From positions 1-15,735 of the forward strand of contig JBHLQC010000025.1 of NCBI GenBank assembly GCA_048885185.1: a DNA stretch of 15,735 bases. The letters run 5' to 3'. This stretch comes from Hermodarchaeum sp048885185. GTDB taxonomy: Archaea; Asgardarchaeota; Hermodarchaeia; Hermodarchaeales; Hermodarchaeaceae. Made by a program: the position numbers and the translations under genes. Below the pieces are notes generated by a model. It was given only the letters and a program-made list of their open reading frames with translations, had not been told where the DNA came from and ran no database searches. Shown in pieces: positions 6,899 to 15,620 of this stretch. Each line of letters begins with the position of its first letter. The stretch's first letter is position 1.

Positions 6899-7345
6899 TC
6901 ATTTGTTCTGTTTGTAAAGAGCTTCCACGAAGGGTCCAAATCCTTTCTTACGCCCTTCAAAGGCTCCCTTTTCTTCGCCATGATCTTTGCATCGCTCGGC
7001 TTTGAAGAACCATTCGAGTTTTTTCTTTGGATTGTCGGGTAAAACGTGTTTGACTTGGATTTTATCTTTGTAGTTGTTGAACTTGTCAATGGATGACCAT
7101 GGAATGAAACCGGCTAGTGCTCCTGCAGCCATTGAGACTAAAGAGACTTCAAAGAGCCCGGTCTTGGCAGCGTGAAAGGCGATACCCTGGTCGGTGACGA
7201 CGACGAAGCCCGATTTCTTATGGGCACCCATTCCTCGTTTGAGGACGTTAGCGCGAGTAGTGTATAGGATGGTCGCTCCTTCGGGAATGAGTTGCTGGAA
7301 ACCTTGATCTAATTGGTCTATTGGAATGTAGAGATGTTCAGACAT
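6899..7345 (-). CDS. Small PH-like (GRAM/YokE-type) domain protein
   Basis: A protein of about 148 residues. The central pattern TILYTTRANVLKRGMGAHKKSGFVVVTDQGIAFHAA, followed by IPWSSIDKF and IQVKHV, resembles prokaryotic PH-like/GRAM domains, where a VVTDxGI strand is followed by a W-SSI strand. A short apolar stretch, VSLVSMAAGALAGFIPW, lies between the two, too short and interrupted to be a clear membrane span. The C-terminal KKLEWFFKAERCK and GPFVEALYKQ would be the closing strand and helix. The start is set at ATG 7345; GTG 7363 would add six residues. A TATA-like box ends about 30 nt upstream. The function is not known. The fold assignment is from pattern recognition only. Confidence 0.6.
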   Translation of the reverse strand: MSEHLYIPIDQLDQGFQQLIPEGATILYTTRANVLKRGMGAHKKSGFVVVTDQGIAFHAAKTGLFEVSLVSMAAGALAGFIPWSSIDKFNNYKDKIQVKHVLPDNPKKKLEWFFKAERCKDHGEEKGAFEGRKKGFGPFVEALYKQNK

Positions 7346-7375
7346 CGATATCCCTAAGGTCACGCGACCATGATG

Positions 7376-7385
7376 CTATTTAAAA
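7376..7385 (-). promoter_or_regulatory. TATA-like box for the PH-like gene
   Basis: Read on the minus strand, TTTTAAATAG spans 7385-7376. Its centre is about 36 nt from ATG 7345, which would place an archaeal transcription start about 10 nt before the start codon. This is one of the better archaeal-type promoter candidates in the window. The remainder of the gap 7346-7470 holds no visible gene. Confidence 0.4.
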
Positions 7386-7470
7386 CGTAAGCTATGATTT
7401 TTCGTGCATTAAAGGGAGTTGAGCTTCTCTTAACGTCAAAGTAGAGTTATTGCCGAACTGATTGGTTTCA

Positions 7471-7992
7471 TTATTCACTGGTATTTGGTGTTTTGCCATA
7501 TTTGGTTCGCAGTTTTTGATAGAGGAATGGCTGATATATTCGGTTTTGATCCAGAGGACCAGCATACACGTCTTCGGTGAAACCTGAGCATTCGTAGAGA
7601 AATGTGGGTCTACCTAGCCATTTCAAGCGTTCCAGGTTCCCTGCGATAACACTACTCTTGTTCATCCAGATGACGATGGCAGTATCACAATCCTCAATCA
7701 TGTTACGTTCACGTTCCCGAAGATTGTCACCGTATTTGATGTCGGGCCAGTCCCCGGCGTTGTACCGTAGACTGCGAGCGTGTCCAACAATGACGTTGCG
7801 ATAGTTTCTGCGTTCTAGGTGGTCTTGATAGAGGCGGGATGCTCCTTTGGCTTCGCCGACGATGATGGTCATCTCTTGTTCAACGGCAGCATCAATTCGT
7901 TGTTTCACTTCGTCGGGCAGTTCCCTATCTTGGAAGGCTTTACTGCCCATGAGAAGGAGCTTTTTCCCTTTGCCAAGAACAACATCATCCAT
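7471..7992 (-). CDS. SLOG/DUF2493-like Rossmann-fold protein
   Basis: A protein of about 173 residues. The first strand, KKLLLMGSKAFQDR, is the GSRxFxD-type opening of DUF2493/YspA-like SLOG proteins. The second conserved site is MTIIVGEAKGASRLYQDHL (G46-S52), the usual GxAxGxD nucleotide-binding loop with Ser in place of the common Asp. Then RERERNMIEDCDTAIVIWM matches the RNxxMxxxxD-x-hydrophobic strand. SLOG domains bind nucleotides or nucleotide-derived ligands and occur in DprA, LOG and defence-associated proteins. The ligand here is unknown. ATG 7992 is favoured because GGTGAT (8002-7997 on this strand) is a good ribosome-binding site; ATG 7998 and GTG 8001 are longer options. It is divergent from the giant UvrA gene, 148 nt apart. 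Confidence 0.65.
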   Translation of the reverse strand: MDDVVLGKGKKLLLMGSKAFQDRELPDEVKQRIDAAVEQEMTIIVGEAKGASRLYQDHLERRNYRNVIVGHARSLRYNAGDWPDIKYGDNLRERERNMIEDCDTAIVIWMNKSSVIAGNLERLKWLGRPTFLYECSGFTEDVYAGPLDQNRIYQPFLYQKLRTKYGKTPNTSE

Positions 7993-8027
7993 GGGCATCA
8001 CCCGTTCATGGAATCTAGGTTTTCCCT

Positions 8028-8079
8028 GTTTAAGTCAATTACTTTTCGTAGAGTCTCTGTTTGGTTTTATGCGTTTAAG
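8028..8079. promoter_or_regulatory. Paired GTTTAAG boxes in the SLOG-uvrA divergent region
   Basis: GTTTAAG occurs at 8028-8034 and again at 8073-8079. On the minus strand the first (CTTAAAC) lies about 39 nt before ATG 7992, suiting an archaeal TATA-like box with a short leader that includes the GGTGAT site. The second lies 65 nt before ATG 8141 and could serve the uvrA-like gene with a leader of about 39 nt. These are weak candidates based on position and composition. Confidence 0.3.
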
Positions 8080-8140
8080 AGGAAACTTATGTTACTGCAA
8101 AAACTAATAGTGAGCCACGTTTTAATCTGAGAAGATACTG

Positions 8141-11100
8141 ATGGACATCCACATAAAAGGTGCTCGTGAACACAACCTCAAAAACATCGATATTCAACTC
8201 AGTGATGGTCTTACCGTAGTCACTGGCGTTTCGGGATCCGGTAAGACCTCCCTAGTGTTTGACACAGTATACCACGAGGCACACCGACGGTTTTTGGATG
8301 TCTTTTTGTATGGTCGAGGTGGAGAGCGCCTTGCTCCTGCCAATGTTGACTCAATCTCTGGTTTGGGACCCACGATTGCTGTGGGTCAGAATCTGCTGAA
8401 CCGGAATCCACTCTCCATTCTAGCTTCCGCATCTGGGCTACACCCTTTCTTCCGATTGTTGTTTGCCAATTACGGTGTTCGATACTGTGTACAATGCGAA
8501 GCACCTCTGACGGTGTTAACCGAAGACGAGATGGTGGAAAAACTCGCCTCGTTATCTAAAAAGGAATCACTACAACTGTTTGCACCATTAGTTCAAAGTG
8601 TACAGGGGAGTCATAAAACGCTCCTTAAATTGTTGGGCAATGAATTTGAGAAAAGACAGGTTCTTGTTGATGGGAAGGCGTGGGATGGGAAAGCTCTCAA
8701 TCCCAAGGAAAATCATTCAATTGAGGTTGAAACAGGAGTTATTGATAAGACTAGTACGACCAAGCAGATTAGAAGCTTTGCACAGAGGACGACAGCGTTA
8801 GGTGCTGGAGCTGTTCGAATCCGTGGAGCAACAACCAATGTGGTGCTCACTACAACGCAAATCTGTAGTGTTTGTGGAACAGGCTTCCGTGAAGTAAGAC
8901 CTACTCATTTCAACCAGGCGTGTCCATATTGCAAAGGCAAAGGTTGTGACCGATGTAATGGAACGGGAATGCATCCTCAGACAGCAAGCGTCCGATGGGA
9001 AGGGATGCGCTTCCCTGAATTGTTAGCACTCTCTGTGGAGGAAGCACAACAGCTGTTTTCGGAAGTGAATCTTCCTTCCACCGCAAACCGACTATGTTCG
9101 GAGATTCAACGACGACTAGATGCCTTAGAACGTGTGGGGCTGGGTTATATTTCCTTGAATCGATCATCTCCAACCTTATCTCGGGGTGAATCTCAGAGAG
9201 TAAGGCTGGCAATCTCACTAGCCAGTCGATTAGAGGATATGCTACATGTATTAGATGAACCGACGATTGGGCAGCACCCGGCGGATATCGCTCGATTGTT
9301 CCCTGCATTTCGCGAATTATCTGGATCCGTAATCTTTGTTGAACATGACCGAGTGGCAGCCGCTTCGGCGGATTCAGCAATTGATCTTGGTCCGGGTGCA
9401 GGTAAAGAGGGAGGAGAAGTTGTATTTATTGGGTCACCAGCAGAATTATGGAAAGCTGATACGGCAACGGGACGATATTTCAGTCTACGGAATCGTGTGC
9501 TGACTCCTGAGCCGCGTCCCCAACCAGACGAGTTTCTCCGTGTTCAAAAGGCTCACCAACACAACCTACAAGATATTGATGTGAAAATCCCGTTAGGACG
9601 GTTGACGGTAATTACGGGAGTATCAGGGTCTGGGAAAAGCACGCTAGTTGAGCATGTTCTCGTGCCTTCCTTGAAGAAAAAAGAGTCGATTGGCTGTATT
9701 AGAATTGATGGGCAGAGACTAAAACCGGTCTTGGTAGATCAAAGTCCTATTGGACGAAATCCACGTTCCAACCCAGCAACCTATACGAAGTTATCGGATA
9801 TCATTCGTGACTTATATGAGGATGCGACAGGATTATCCAAATCGCATTTTTCGTTTAATCGACCAGAGGGTGCTTGTCCAACATGTAAGGGAATTGGTGC
9901 TAGCGAAGTCAAGATGCGATATTTACCGTCCATCTGGATTCCCTGCTCAGATTGTGAAGGACAACGATTTAGCCCTGAAGTCCTAAGTGAGCTGGTTGAG
10001 TTTGATGGAGAAAAGCTCTCCATTGCTGATTTCTATGCCCTTCCAATTGCCGAGATTGAAGAACGGATAACTAAGTCAAAACATCTTTCACAAGCCAAAC
10101 GGCAATCGGCCCAGCGGATTCTCCAGGCACTCCTTGATGTCGGGCTGGGCTATCTTGAACTGGGGCAACCGTCACCCACACTCTCTGGTGGGGAAGCACA
10201 GCGTGTGAAACTCACGAAATTCCTTGGTCGTAATAAGTTGACAAATCAACTCGTCATTCTTGACGAACCTTCGACTGGTTTACACTCTCAAGATTTGGAT
10301 GGATTATTGACCGTTCTCGACCGACTTGTCCGTCATGGTGCAACGATCGTGGTTGTTGAGCACAACATGGACTTCATTCGCGCAGCGGATTGGGTAATTG
10401 ATTTAGGTCCTGGTGCTGGCCCAAACGGAGGCAAGCTTCTGTATGAAGGGCCACCTGAAGGGCTCATCAAGGTTGAATCTTCTCTTACTGGTAAAGCCTT
10501 GGCAGATGAAAGTGTGCTTCGACCTCGAAGGAAGACCAAGAAGCCAGTGATTGCCAAACCACCAATAATTTCAATCCGAAATGCTCGAGCAAACAATCTG
10601 AAAAATGTCGATGTGGACATCCCAAAGGGAACCTTCACTGTTGTCACTGGCGTATCTGGATCTGGAAAATCCAGTCTAGTACGTGATATCTTGCAGGCAG
10701 AAGCACAACGCCGATATTTAGAATCACTTTCCATGTTTGAAAGGCAGGGATTACGAGAGGGAGCCGAAGCCCCCGTCGATTCGATCACTGGATTAGGGGT
10801 CACGCTTACGGTGGCGCCTCATCGAGCTCATTTATGGAGTCATATCCCACAATTCACTCGACGGAATAGTGTTGGAACTCTTACGGAGATAAGTTATCAT
10901 ATCACGCATCTTCTTGCCTCTTTGGGGGAAAGGAAATGTTTGAAATGTGGTTCAAAGATGAACCGCGAGAAAAAATGGGTTTGTCCAAAATGTCATAACA
11001 CGGTACCTATTGCGAAACCACAGTACTTCTCATCAGAGCATTGGGGGAGTTCTTGTCCGAAATGTGTAGGACTGGGTGTAATGCATCTACCTCAACCTGA

Positions 11101-13069
11101 GAAGCTCATAGTGAATCCCGAAAAGCCGTTATGTGCAGGTGCGATGTGGTCTCCAGGTTATTGGCCAAAGACTTACCTGTGTAAGGATCAGCCAATCATT
11201 CCGGAATTGGGAAAACGGTATAGGTTTGATCCCTTCAAAACGCCGTGGAATGAAATGTCCAAAGAAGCACAAGATGTCTTCTTGTATGGCGATGGAGAAG
11301 TATACAAGTTTACATACATCAGCAAATCAGCGGGTCGATTGAAGGGGAAGGAACGCCCATCCAAGTGGACCTGGAGAGGTTTTTACCAGAAGGAGAGCTG
11401 GATTTTCGATTGGGATATCCATGGGACGTATACAAAGCAAGTCGTCTGTCCAGAATGTAGGGGTGCGGGACTCCGACCAGAATACTTGGCTGTAACTTTG
11501 CAGAACAAGAATATGTTTGAATTAAGTGAGATGCCACTTCTGGAACTTGAAAAACTGGTCAAGAAAATCCCTAAGCCCCCCTCGAGCATTCCTTTAGCTG
11601 AGACGAGTCTTCAGATTATCCGACGACGGTTACGGTTTCTGAGGCAAGTGGGAATTGGGTACCTTCATCTGAATCGACCAACAGGCACCTTGTCAGCAGG
11701 TGAAGCTCAACGCATCCAACTAGCAAGCTTGCTAGGAAGTGGATTAACTTCACTAACAATCTTAGTTGACGAGCCGTCACGGGGTATGCACCCATCTGAA
11801 CTTGAAGCTCTGCGTGAAGCACTAGAAGAACTCCGTGACGAAGGAAACACGATAATTGTTGTCGAACACGACTTACTACTTATTCGGGCAGCTGATCATG
11901 TGATTGATCTTGGACCTGGCGCGGGAACGATGGGCGGGAGAATTATCGGTGAAGGAACACCTGCAGATATTATCAAAGCTGGAACAATTACAGGAAAATG
12001 GCTGGAAAAGGATCAAATGGAAAAACCAGCTCATAAGGGTGGATTACTTGAATGGATGAATGGAACGCGGCGCCGGCAACCACAAGAGTGGATGGTGATT
12101 CAAGGTGCTCGTGCAAACAATCTTCGTGGAGAAGACGTGAAATTCCCCTTGGAAACATTAACAGGCGTATGCGGCGTGTCGGGATCTGGAAAAAGTTCAC
12201 TCCTTATTGATACTGTTGGTCGAGCCCTGGTGAAACAACTGCACACCTCATCTTTTGCCCGTGAACCCCTTGAAGCGGGAGAATATGAGGAAATCAGCAA
12301 TCCGCCAAAACGTACGTTGTTGGTTGACCAATCTCGACGCGGAATTCAGAGTCCAGCAAGTTATCTTGATTTAACTCGACCGTTATTCAATATCTTTCTG
12401 AACAGTGATGATGCTCAAGCTTTAGACCTTAGTGAGAAAGACCTCACGAGGCGGTGTACGGCCTGTCGTGGACGGGGTCAACTTCGGCTAGATATGGGAT
12501 TTTTACCCACTGAGTTTGTCGAGTGTGAAACTTGTAAGGGGACAGGATATCGCCCTGAGGCGTGGGATGTGCGAGTGAGGGGAGTTACATTACCGGACAT
12601 CAATTCGATGACCCTGGACGAAGTGTATGAGCTTTTCAAAGAGGAGAAAGGAATTGCAGAGCCCCTAAAGGTTGTACGACAAGTGGGTTTGGGATATCTG
12701 GTTTGGAGGCAGTATGCGTATACCCTTTCAGGCGGGGAAGTGCAGCGTCTAAAAATCGCTAAGGAATTGATTAAGAAAACCAGAGAAAAAACGCTTTACA
12801 TTATGGACGAACCTACTGTGGGTTTACATATGGACGATGTTGCTCGTTTAGTTACTGTGTTGAATCGACTTGTTGATGACGGGCACTCAGTTATTGTTGT
12901 TGAGCATCATCCGCACCTACTAGCCTTTTGTGATTGGATAATTGAACTCGGTCCAGGTGGAGGACCGGATGGTGGGAGAATTATTGCCACTGGAACCCCT
13001 GAAGATATTGCAGCGAAAAATACACCCACTGCTCCGTACATTCAAGAAGTGTTGGGGGTGAAATCATGA
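8141..13069 (+). CDS. uvrA: Giant tandem UvrA-like protein with four ABC ATPase modules
   Basis: A 1642-residue protein equal to two UvrA chains joined end to end; ordinary UvrA has about 940 residues and two modules. UvrA senses DNA damage and loads UvrB in nucleotide excision repair. Four complete ABC modules are visible. Walker A GVSGSGK[ST] is at 29, 493, 837 and 1345. Signatures are LSRGESQR 346, LSGGEAQR 681, LSAGEAQR 1184 and LSGGEVQR 1529. Walker B DE pairs are at 372, 708, 1210 and 1556, each followed by a VEH switch histidine. Zinc-type CxxC pairs occur in all modules. Residues 121-240 resemble the UvrB-binding domain, but module 1 has no DNA-contacting insertion domain. Module 3 has that insertion (about 978-1100) but no UvrB-binding domain. 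A basic Lys/Pro linker (794-808) joins the halves. No ribosome-binding site is obvious before ATG 8141. The stop overlaps the next start. No uvrB or uvrC is nearby, so a role outside standard repair is possible. Confidence 0.92.
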   Translation: MDIHIKGAREHNLKNIDIQLSDGLTVVTGVSGSGKTSLVFDTVYHEAHRRFLDVFLYGRGGERLAPANVDSISGLGPTIAVGQNLLNRNPLSILASASGLHPFFRLLFANYGVRYCVQCEAPLTVLTEDEMVEKLASLSKKESLQLFAPLVQSVQGSHKTLLKLLGNEFEKRQVLVDGKAWDGKALNPKENHSIEVETGVIDKTSTTKQIRSFAQRTTALGAGAVRIRGATTNVVLTTTQICSVCGTGFREVRPTHFNQACPYCKGKGCDRCNGTGMHPQTASVRWEGMRFPELLALSVEEAQQLFSEVNLPSTANRLCSEIQRRLDALERVGLGYISLNRSSPTLSRGESQRVRLAISLASRLEDMLHVLDEPTIGQHPADIARLFPAFRELSGSVIFVEHDRVAAASADSAIDLGPGAGKEGGEVVFIGSPAELWKADTATGRYFSLRNRVLTPEPRPQPDEFLRVQKAHQHNLQDIDVKIPLGRLTVITGVSGSGKSTLVEHVLVPSLKKKESIGCIRIDGQRLKPVLVDQSPIGRNPRSNPATYTKLSDIIRDLYEDATGLSKSHFSFNRPEGACPTCKGIGASEVKMRYLPSIWIPCSDCEGQRFSPEVLSELVEFDGEKLSIADFYALPIAEIEERITKSKHLSQAKRQSAQRILQALLDVGLGYLELGQPSPTLSGGEAQRVKLTKFLGRNKLTNQLVILDEPSTGLHSQDLDGLLTVLDRLVRHGATIVVVEHNMDFIRAADWVIDLGPGAGPNGGKLLYEGPPEGLIKVESSLTGKALADESVLRPRRKTKKPVIAKPPIISIRNARANNLKNVDVDIPKGTFTVVTGVSGSGKSSLVRDILQAEAQRRYLESLSMFERQGLREGAEAPVDSITGLGVTLTVAPHRAHLWSHIPQFTRRNSVGTLTEISYHITHLLASLGERKCLKCGSKMNREKKWVCPKCHNTVPIAKPQYFSSEHWGSSCPKCVGLGVMHLPQPEKLIVNPEKPLCAGAMWSPGYWPKTYLCKDQPIIPELGKRYRFDPFKTPWNEMSKEAQDVFLYGDGEVYKFTYISKSAGRLKGKERPSKWTWRGFYQKESWIFDWDIHGTYTKQVVCPECRGAGLRPEYLAVTLQNKNMFELSEMPLLELEKLVKKIPKPPSSIPLAETSLQIIRRRLRFLRQVGIGYLHLNRPTGTLSAGEAQRIQLASLLGSGLTSLTILVDEPSRGMHPSELEALREALEELRDEGNTIIVVEHDLLLIRAADHVIDLGPGAGTMGGRIIGEGTPADIIKAGTITGKWLEKDQMEKPAHKGGLLEWMNGTRRRQPQEWMVIQGARANNLRGEDVKFPLETLTGVCGVSGSGKSSLLIDTVGRALVKQLHTSSFAREPLEAGEYEEISNPPKRTLLVDQSRRGIQSPASYLDLTRPLFNIFLNSDDAQALDLSEKDLTRRCTACRGRGQLRLDMGFLPTEFVECETCKGTGYRPEAWDVRVRGVTLPDINSMTLDEVYELFKEEKGIAEPLKVVRQVGLGYLVWRQYAYTLSGGEVQRLKIAKELIKKTREKTLYIMDEPTVGLHMDDVARLVTVLNRLVDDGHSVIVVEHHPHLLAFCDWIIELGPGGGPDGGRIIATGTPEDIAAKNTPTAPYIQEVLGVKS

Positions 13070-14109
13070 CGTGGGCACCACTTCTCCTGGCAGATCCGTC
13101 TCCCAGTTTACGATTACTGGTTTTACGAGATTTATTGAATCGCCCAGATACTGATGAGGAAGTCAAAGAACTCAAAGCCCTTCAGAAGAAAGATTCTTTG
13201 ATTAAGCGGTTTCTAGCTTTGCAAGACAAGGATGGAGGTTTCAGGGTTGGTGAAGCTGGAGGAACAGCATTAGGGCGACTTCGCATAACGGCTCAAGCAT
13301 TGATGGGGTTGGGCTATTTCGGTTTAGGTCCAGATCATCCTGATATCAAGCGAGCTGCTGACTTTATTTTTTCTCAACAACAAAAAGATGGTTCTTTCCC
13401 AATAACCTTTCAAGGAGCCGTACTTGATGGTGGTCGAGCTTTCGACATCAAGTACCATGCCATACCGGTTCAAACGGCTCTACCATTATTGGGTTTAGCG
13501 TGGGCTGGGTTCGCAACGGATCCTCGTGCTGAAGCGGCTTATGAGTGGCTCTTAAAGGAAGAATTGGCTGAAGGTGGATGGCCATCTGGTAGGCATCAGG
13601 ATAAGTACATTTTTGCAGCCGGGTATCGTCGGCTTGCTCATTCTAAATTCGGGTGTCGTACGAATACGACAGCTGCAGTTAGTGCGTTGGCGTTGCATCC
13701 TAATCGGCGGACAAGCGAAGCTGCACGTCGTGGATTGGACAAGTTGCTAGCTCATGAACACCGTCAAGCTCATACTCTTGGATTCGAGGTAGCACGTATC
13801 GTGGGTACTGAACAAGTCCGTGGCGGGTTTACCTATTTCAAACGCTATGATGTCGCTCAGATGTTAGATTTATCCTGGCGGATTGGAGTCAGCTTGGATG
13901 ATGCCCGTGTCGCTGAAAATGTTAAATTTGTTAAGGAATTGCAGGGTCCATATGGGCTCTGGGAGTATCAGCGATTTCCAGAAGTATCCCGATGGATTAC
14001 TTTTGATATTTTACGTTCATTATCTCGGCTTGACAAAGAGACTGATTGGTTCAGTATGGAACCGCGAACACCCTTCCAGCCGTATCCAAAGAAACGTCCA
14101 CGATATTAG
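13066..14109 (+). CDS. Alpha/alpha-toroid protein with prenyltransferase/squalene-cyclase-type repeats
   Basis: A 347-residue protein whose ATG overlaps the TGA of the giant UvrA (ATGA), with GGGGGTGA at 13054-13061 as ribosome-binding site. Coupled translation is likely. QW-like repeats mark the terpene-cyclase/prenyltransferase toroid fold: QDKDGGF (53-59), QQKDGSF (105-111), EGGW (169-172), RGGF and GLWEY (297-301). The N-terminus PLLLADPSPSLRLLVLRDLLNR is the helical cap seen in many uncharacterised toroid proteins. No DxDD catalytic motif of squalene-hopene cyclase is visible, and no membrane segment is seen. Cyclase activity is therefore doubtful, and the toroid may be a binding scaffold. 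Its tight coupling to a UvrA-type ATPase suggests a functional partnership, which is inference. The C-terminus is Pro/Arg rich. Confidence 0.75.
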   Translation: MTWAPLLLADPSPSLRLLVLRDLLNRPDTDEEVKELKALQKKDSLIKRFLALQDKDGGFRVGEAGGTALGRLRITAQALMGLGYFGLGPDHPDIKRAADFIFSQQQKDGSFPITFQGAVLDGGRAFDIKYHAIPVQTALPLLGLAWAGFATDPRAEAAYEWLLKEELAEGGWPSGRHQDKYIFAAGYRRLAHSKFGCRTNTTAAVSALALHPNRRTSEAARRGLDKLLAHEHRQAHTLGFEVARIVGTEQVRGGFTYFKRYDVAQMLDLSWRIGVSLDDARVAENVKFVKELQGPYGLWEYQRFPEVSRWITFDILRSLSRLDKETDWFSMEPRTPFQPYPKKRPRY

Positions 14110-14175
14110 ACAGAGGGATTTATCCATAGAATTAACCCAATAGAATACCACTTCAGAAAACTGAGGGAACTTCAG

Positions 14176-15597
14176 ATGAATGTTGAAGCCGTTTTCAAGT
14201 ATATTGATCAGAATATTGACAATCACATTGCCAGGGTTCAAGAACTTATTAGGCAACCTTCGATATCCCCACAAGATGTTGGAGTCCGCGATTGTGCTGA
14301 ACTGCTCCGCAAATCGCTCAAGGATTTAGGCTGTCAGCGAGCTGAATTAGTTGAAACTTCTGGCAATCCCGTGGTGGTGGGCGAATTAGACGTCGGAGCC
14401 AAAAAGACAGTTCTCGCCTACATGATGTATGATACGCAACCTATTGACGACCCGGGTTGGTCTGTCCCACCTCTCGAAGCAAAACTGGTTGACCTTGATC
14501 CCTTCGGTCGTGTTCTCATGGCCCGGGGAGCGACTAATAGTAAAGGACCATTGCAGGGATTGTTGAATGTCTGTGATGCTATTCAGAAAGCTGGAGAAAA
14601 GCTCCCCGTGAACATGCTTTTCGCTATAGAGGGAGAAGAGGAACTGGGAAGCCGTCACTTTCCAGAATTCCTCAAAAAAGAGGAAAGCACTGTCAAGAAA
14701 GCTGATTACGTCTTTTTCCCGTTCATGAGCCAGGACCCTACCGGGAAAGTGATGAATTACCTTGGAGTCAAAGGGATTGTCTATGTTGAGTTAGAATTGG
14801 ATGGTAAATCTTGGGGATATGGTCCTACCGAATTCGACATCCATGGCGGCACAAAATGTATTGTTGATAATCCAGCCTGGCGACTTGTCCAAGCTCTCTC
14901 ATCAATGACCACACCGGATGGTAACAGAGTCTTAATTGAGGGATTCTATGATGCTGTTGAACCGATTTCACGAGAAGACGAAGAACTACTCACACAGCTC
15001 GAGAAAACCTACGATGAAAAACCCTTCAAAGCACAATTGAAAATCGAACGGTTCATTGATGATGGACATGGACGAGAGATCTTAGAGAAATACATCTTTG
15101 GACCGACACTAAATATCAATGGAATCTGGTCAGGCTACACGGGACCTGGCACCAAAACAGTTGTACCTTGGAAGGCTACTGCAAAAGTTGATGTCCGTTT
15201 AGTACCTAACATGCAAGTCAAAGATGTCATCCCTATGCTCCGTCGCCATCTCGATAGCCAGGGATTTTCTGAGGTCAGAATTGTCGAACTCGAATCAGGG
15301 TATGGTTGGGCTAAATTAAGTATCAGTCATCCACTGGCTCAAGCCGTTTTAGAGACATACAAGGAGTTTGACTATCCAATTGAGAACTGGCCTTCACTCT
15401 CTGGAAGCGCTCCGTTTTCGATGTTCGCTCAAGAACCTTTCAACCTCCCCTTCGTAGTAGCGGGATTAGGACATGGAGCGCGAGCTCATTCCCCTGACGA
15501 ATACATTGTTATTGATGAAGGCGGACCCACTGGTGGTCTAGCCACTGCTGAGAAATCGTTTGTTTCCATATTACACCGAATTAGCCAGATAAAATGA
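14176..15597 (+). CDS. M20-family peptidase homologue with substituted metal ligands
   Basis: A 473-residue protein of the M20 (ArgE/DapE/ACY1/CPG2) family, full length, with the lid-domain insertion from about residue 200 to 370. Family members are di-zinc hydrolases acting on peptides or acyl-amino acids. The usual first metal site GHYDVQP reads MMYDTQP, with Met84 at the histidine position. The bridging-Asp site RGAxDDKG reads RGATNSKG, with Asn121. The catalytic EGEEELGS (152-159) and the terminal GHGARAHSPDE (His438) are kept. Such ATN-x-KGP variants look familiar to me as a distinct M20 subgroup, so this may be a conserved alteration rather than decay. GAGGGA at 14163-14168 supports ATG 14176. 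A 66-nt gap after the toroid gene, including a TTTATC box near 14119, allows either readthrough or its own promoter. The substrate is unknown. Confidence 0.85.
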   Translation: MNVEAVFKYIDQNIDNHIARVQELIRQPSISPQDVGVRDCAELLRKSLKDLGCQRAELVETSGNPVVVGELDVGAKKTVLAYMMYDTQPIDDPGWSVPPLEAKLVDLDPFGRVLMARGATNSKGPLQGLLNVCDAIQKAGEKLPVNMLFAIEGEEELGSRHFPEFLKKEESTVKKADYVFFPFMSQDPTGKVMNYLGVKGIVYVELELDGKSWGYGPTEFDIHGGTKCIVDNPAWRLVQALSSMTTPDGNRVLIEGFYDAVEPISREDEELLTQLEKTYDEKPFKAQLKIERFIDDGHGREILEKYIFGPTLNINGIWSGYTGPGTKTVVPWKATAKVDVRLVPNMQVKDVIPMLRRHLDSQGFSEVRIVELESGYGWAKLSISHPLAQAVLETYKEFDYPIENWPSLSGSAPFSMFAQEPFNLPFVVAGLGHGARAHSPDEYIVIDEGGPTGGLATAEKSFVSILHRISQIK

Positions 15598-15620
15598 AAT
15601 CATAATCAGATCGTAGTTAC

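Noticed and set aside
8910..10803. Two minus-strand open frames of 156 codons within the UvrA-like gene
   Set aside because: The plus-strand frame there contains zinc, signature and Walker motifs in the right order; the antisense frames match nothing.
8141..13069. Possibility that the UvrA region is two adjacent genes with a missed stop codon
   Set aside because: The frame is continuous, and the linker at residues 794-808 has no internal start with a ribosome-binding site. A sequencing error at the junction cannot be excluded but is not suggested by the sequence.
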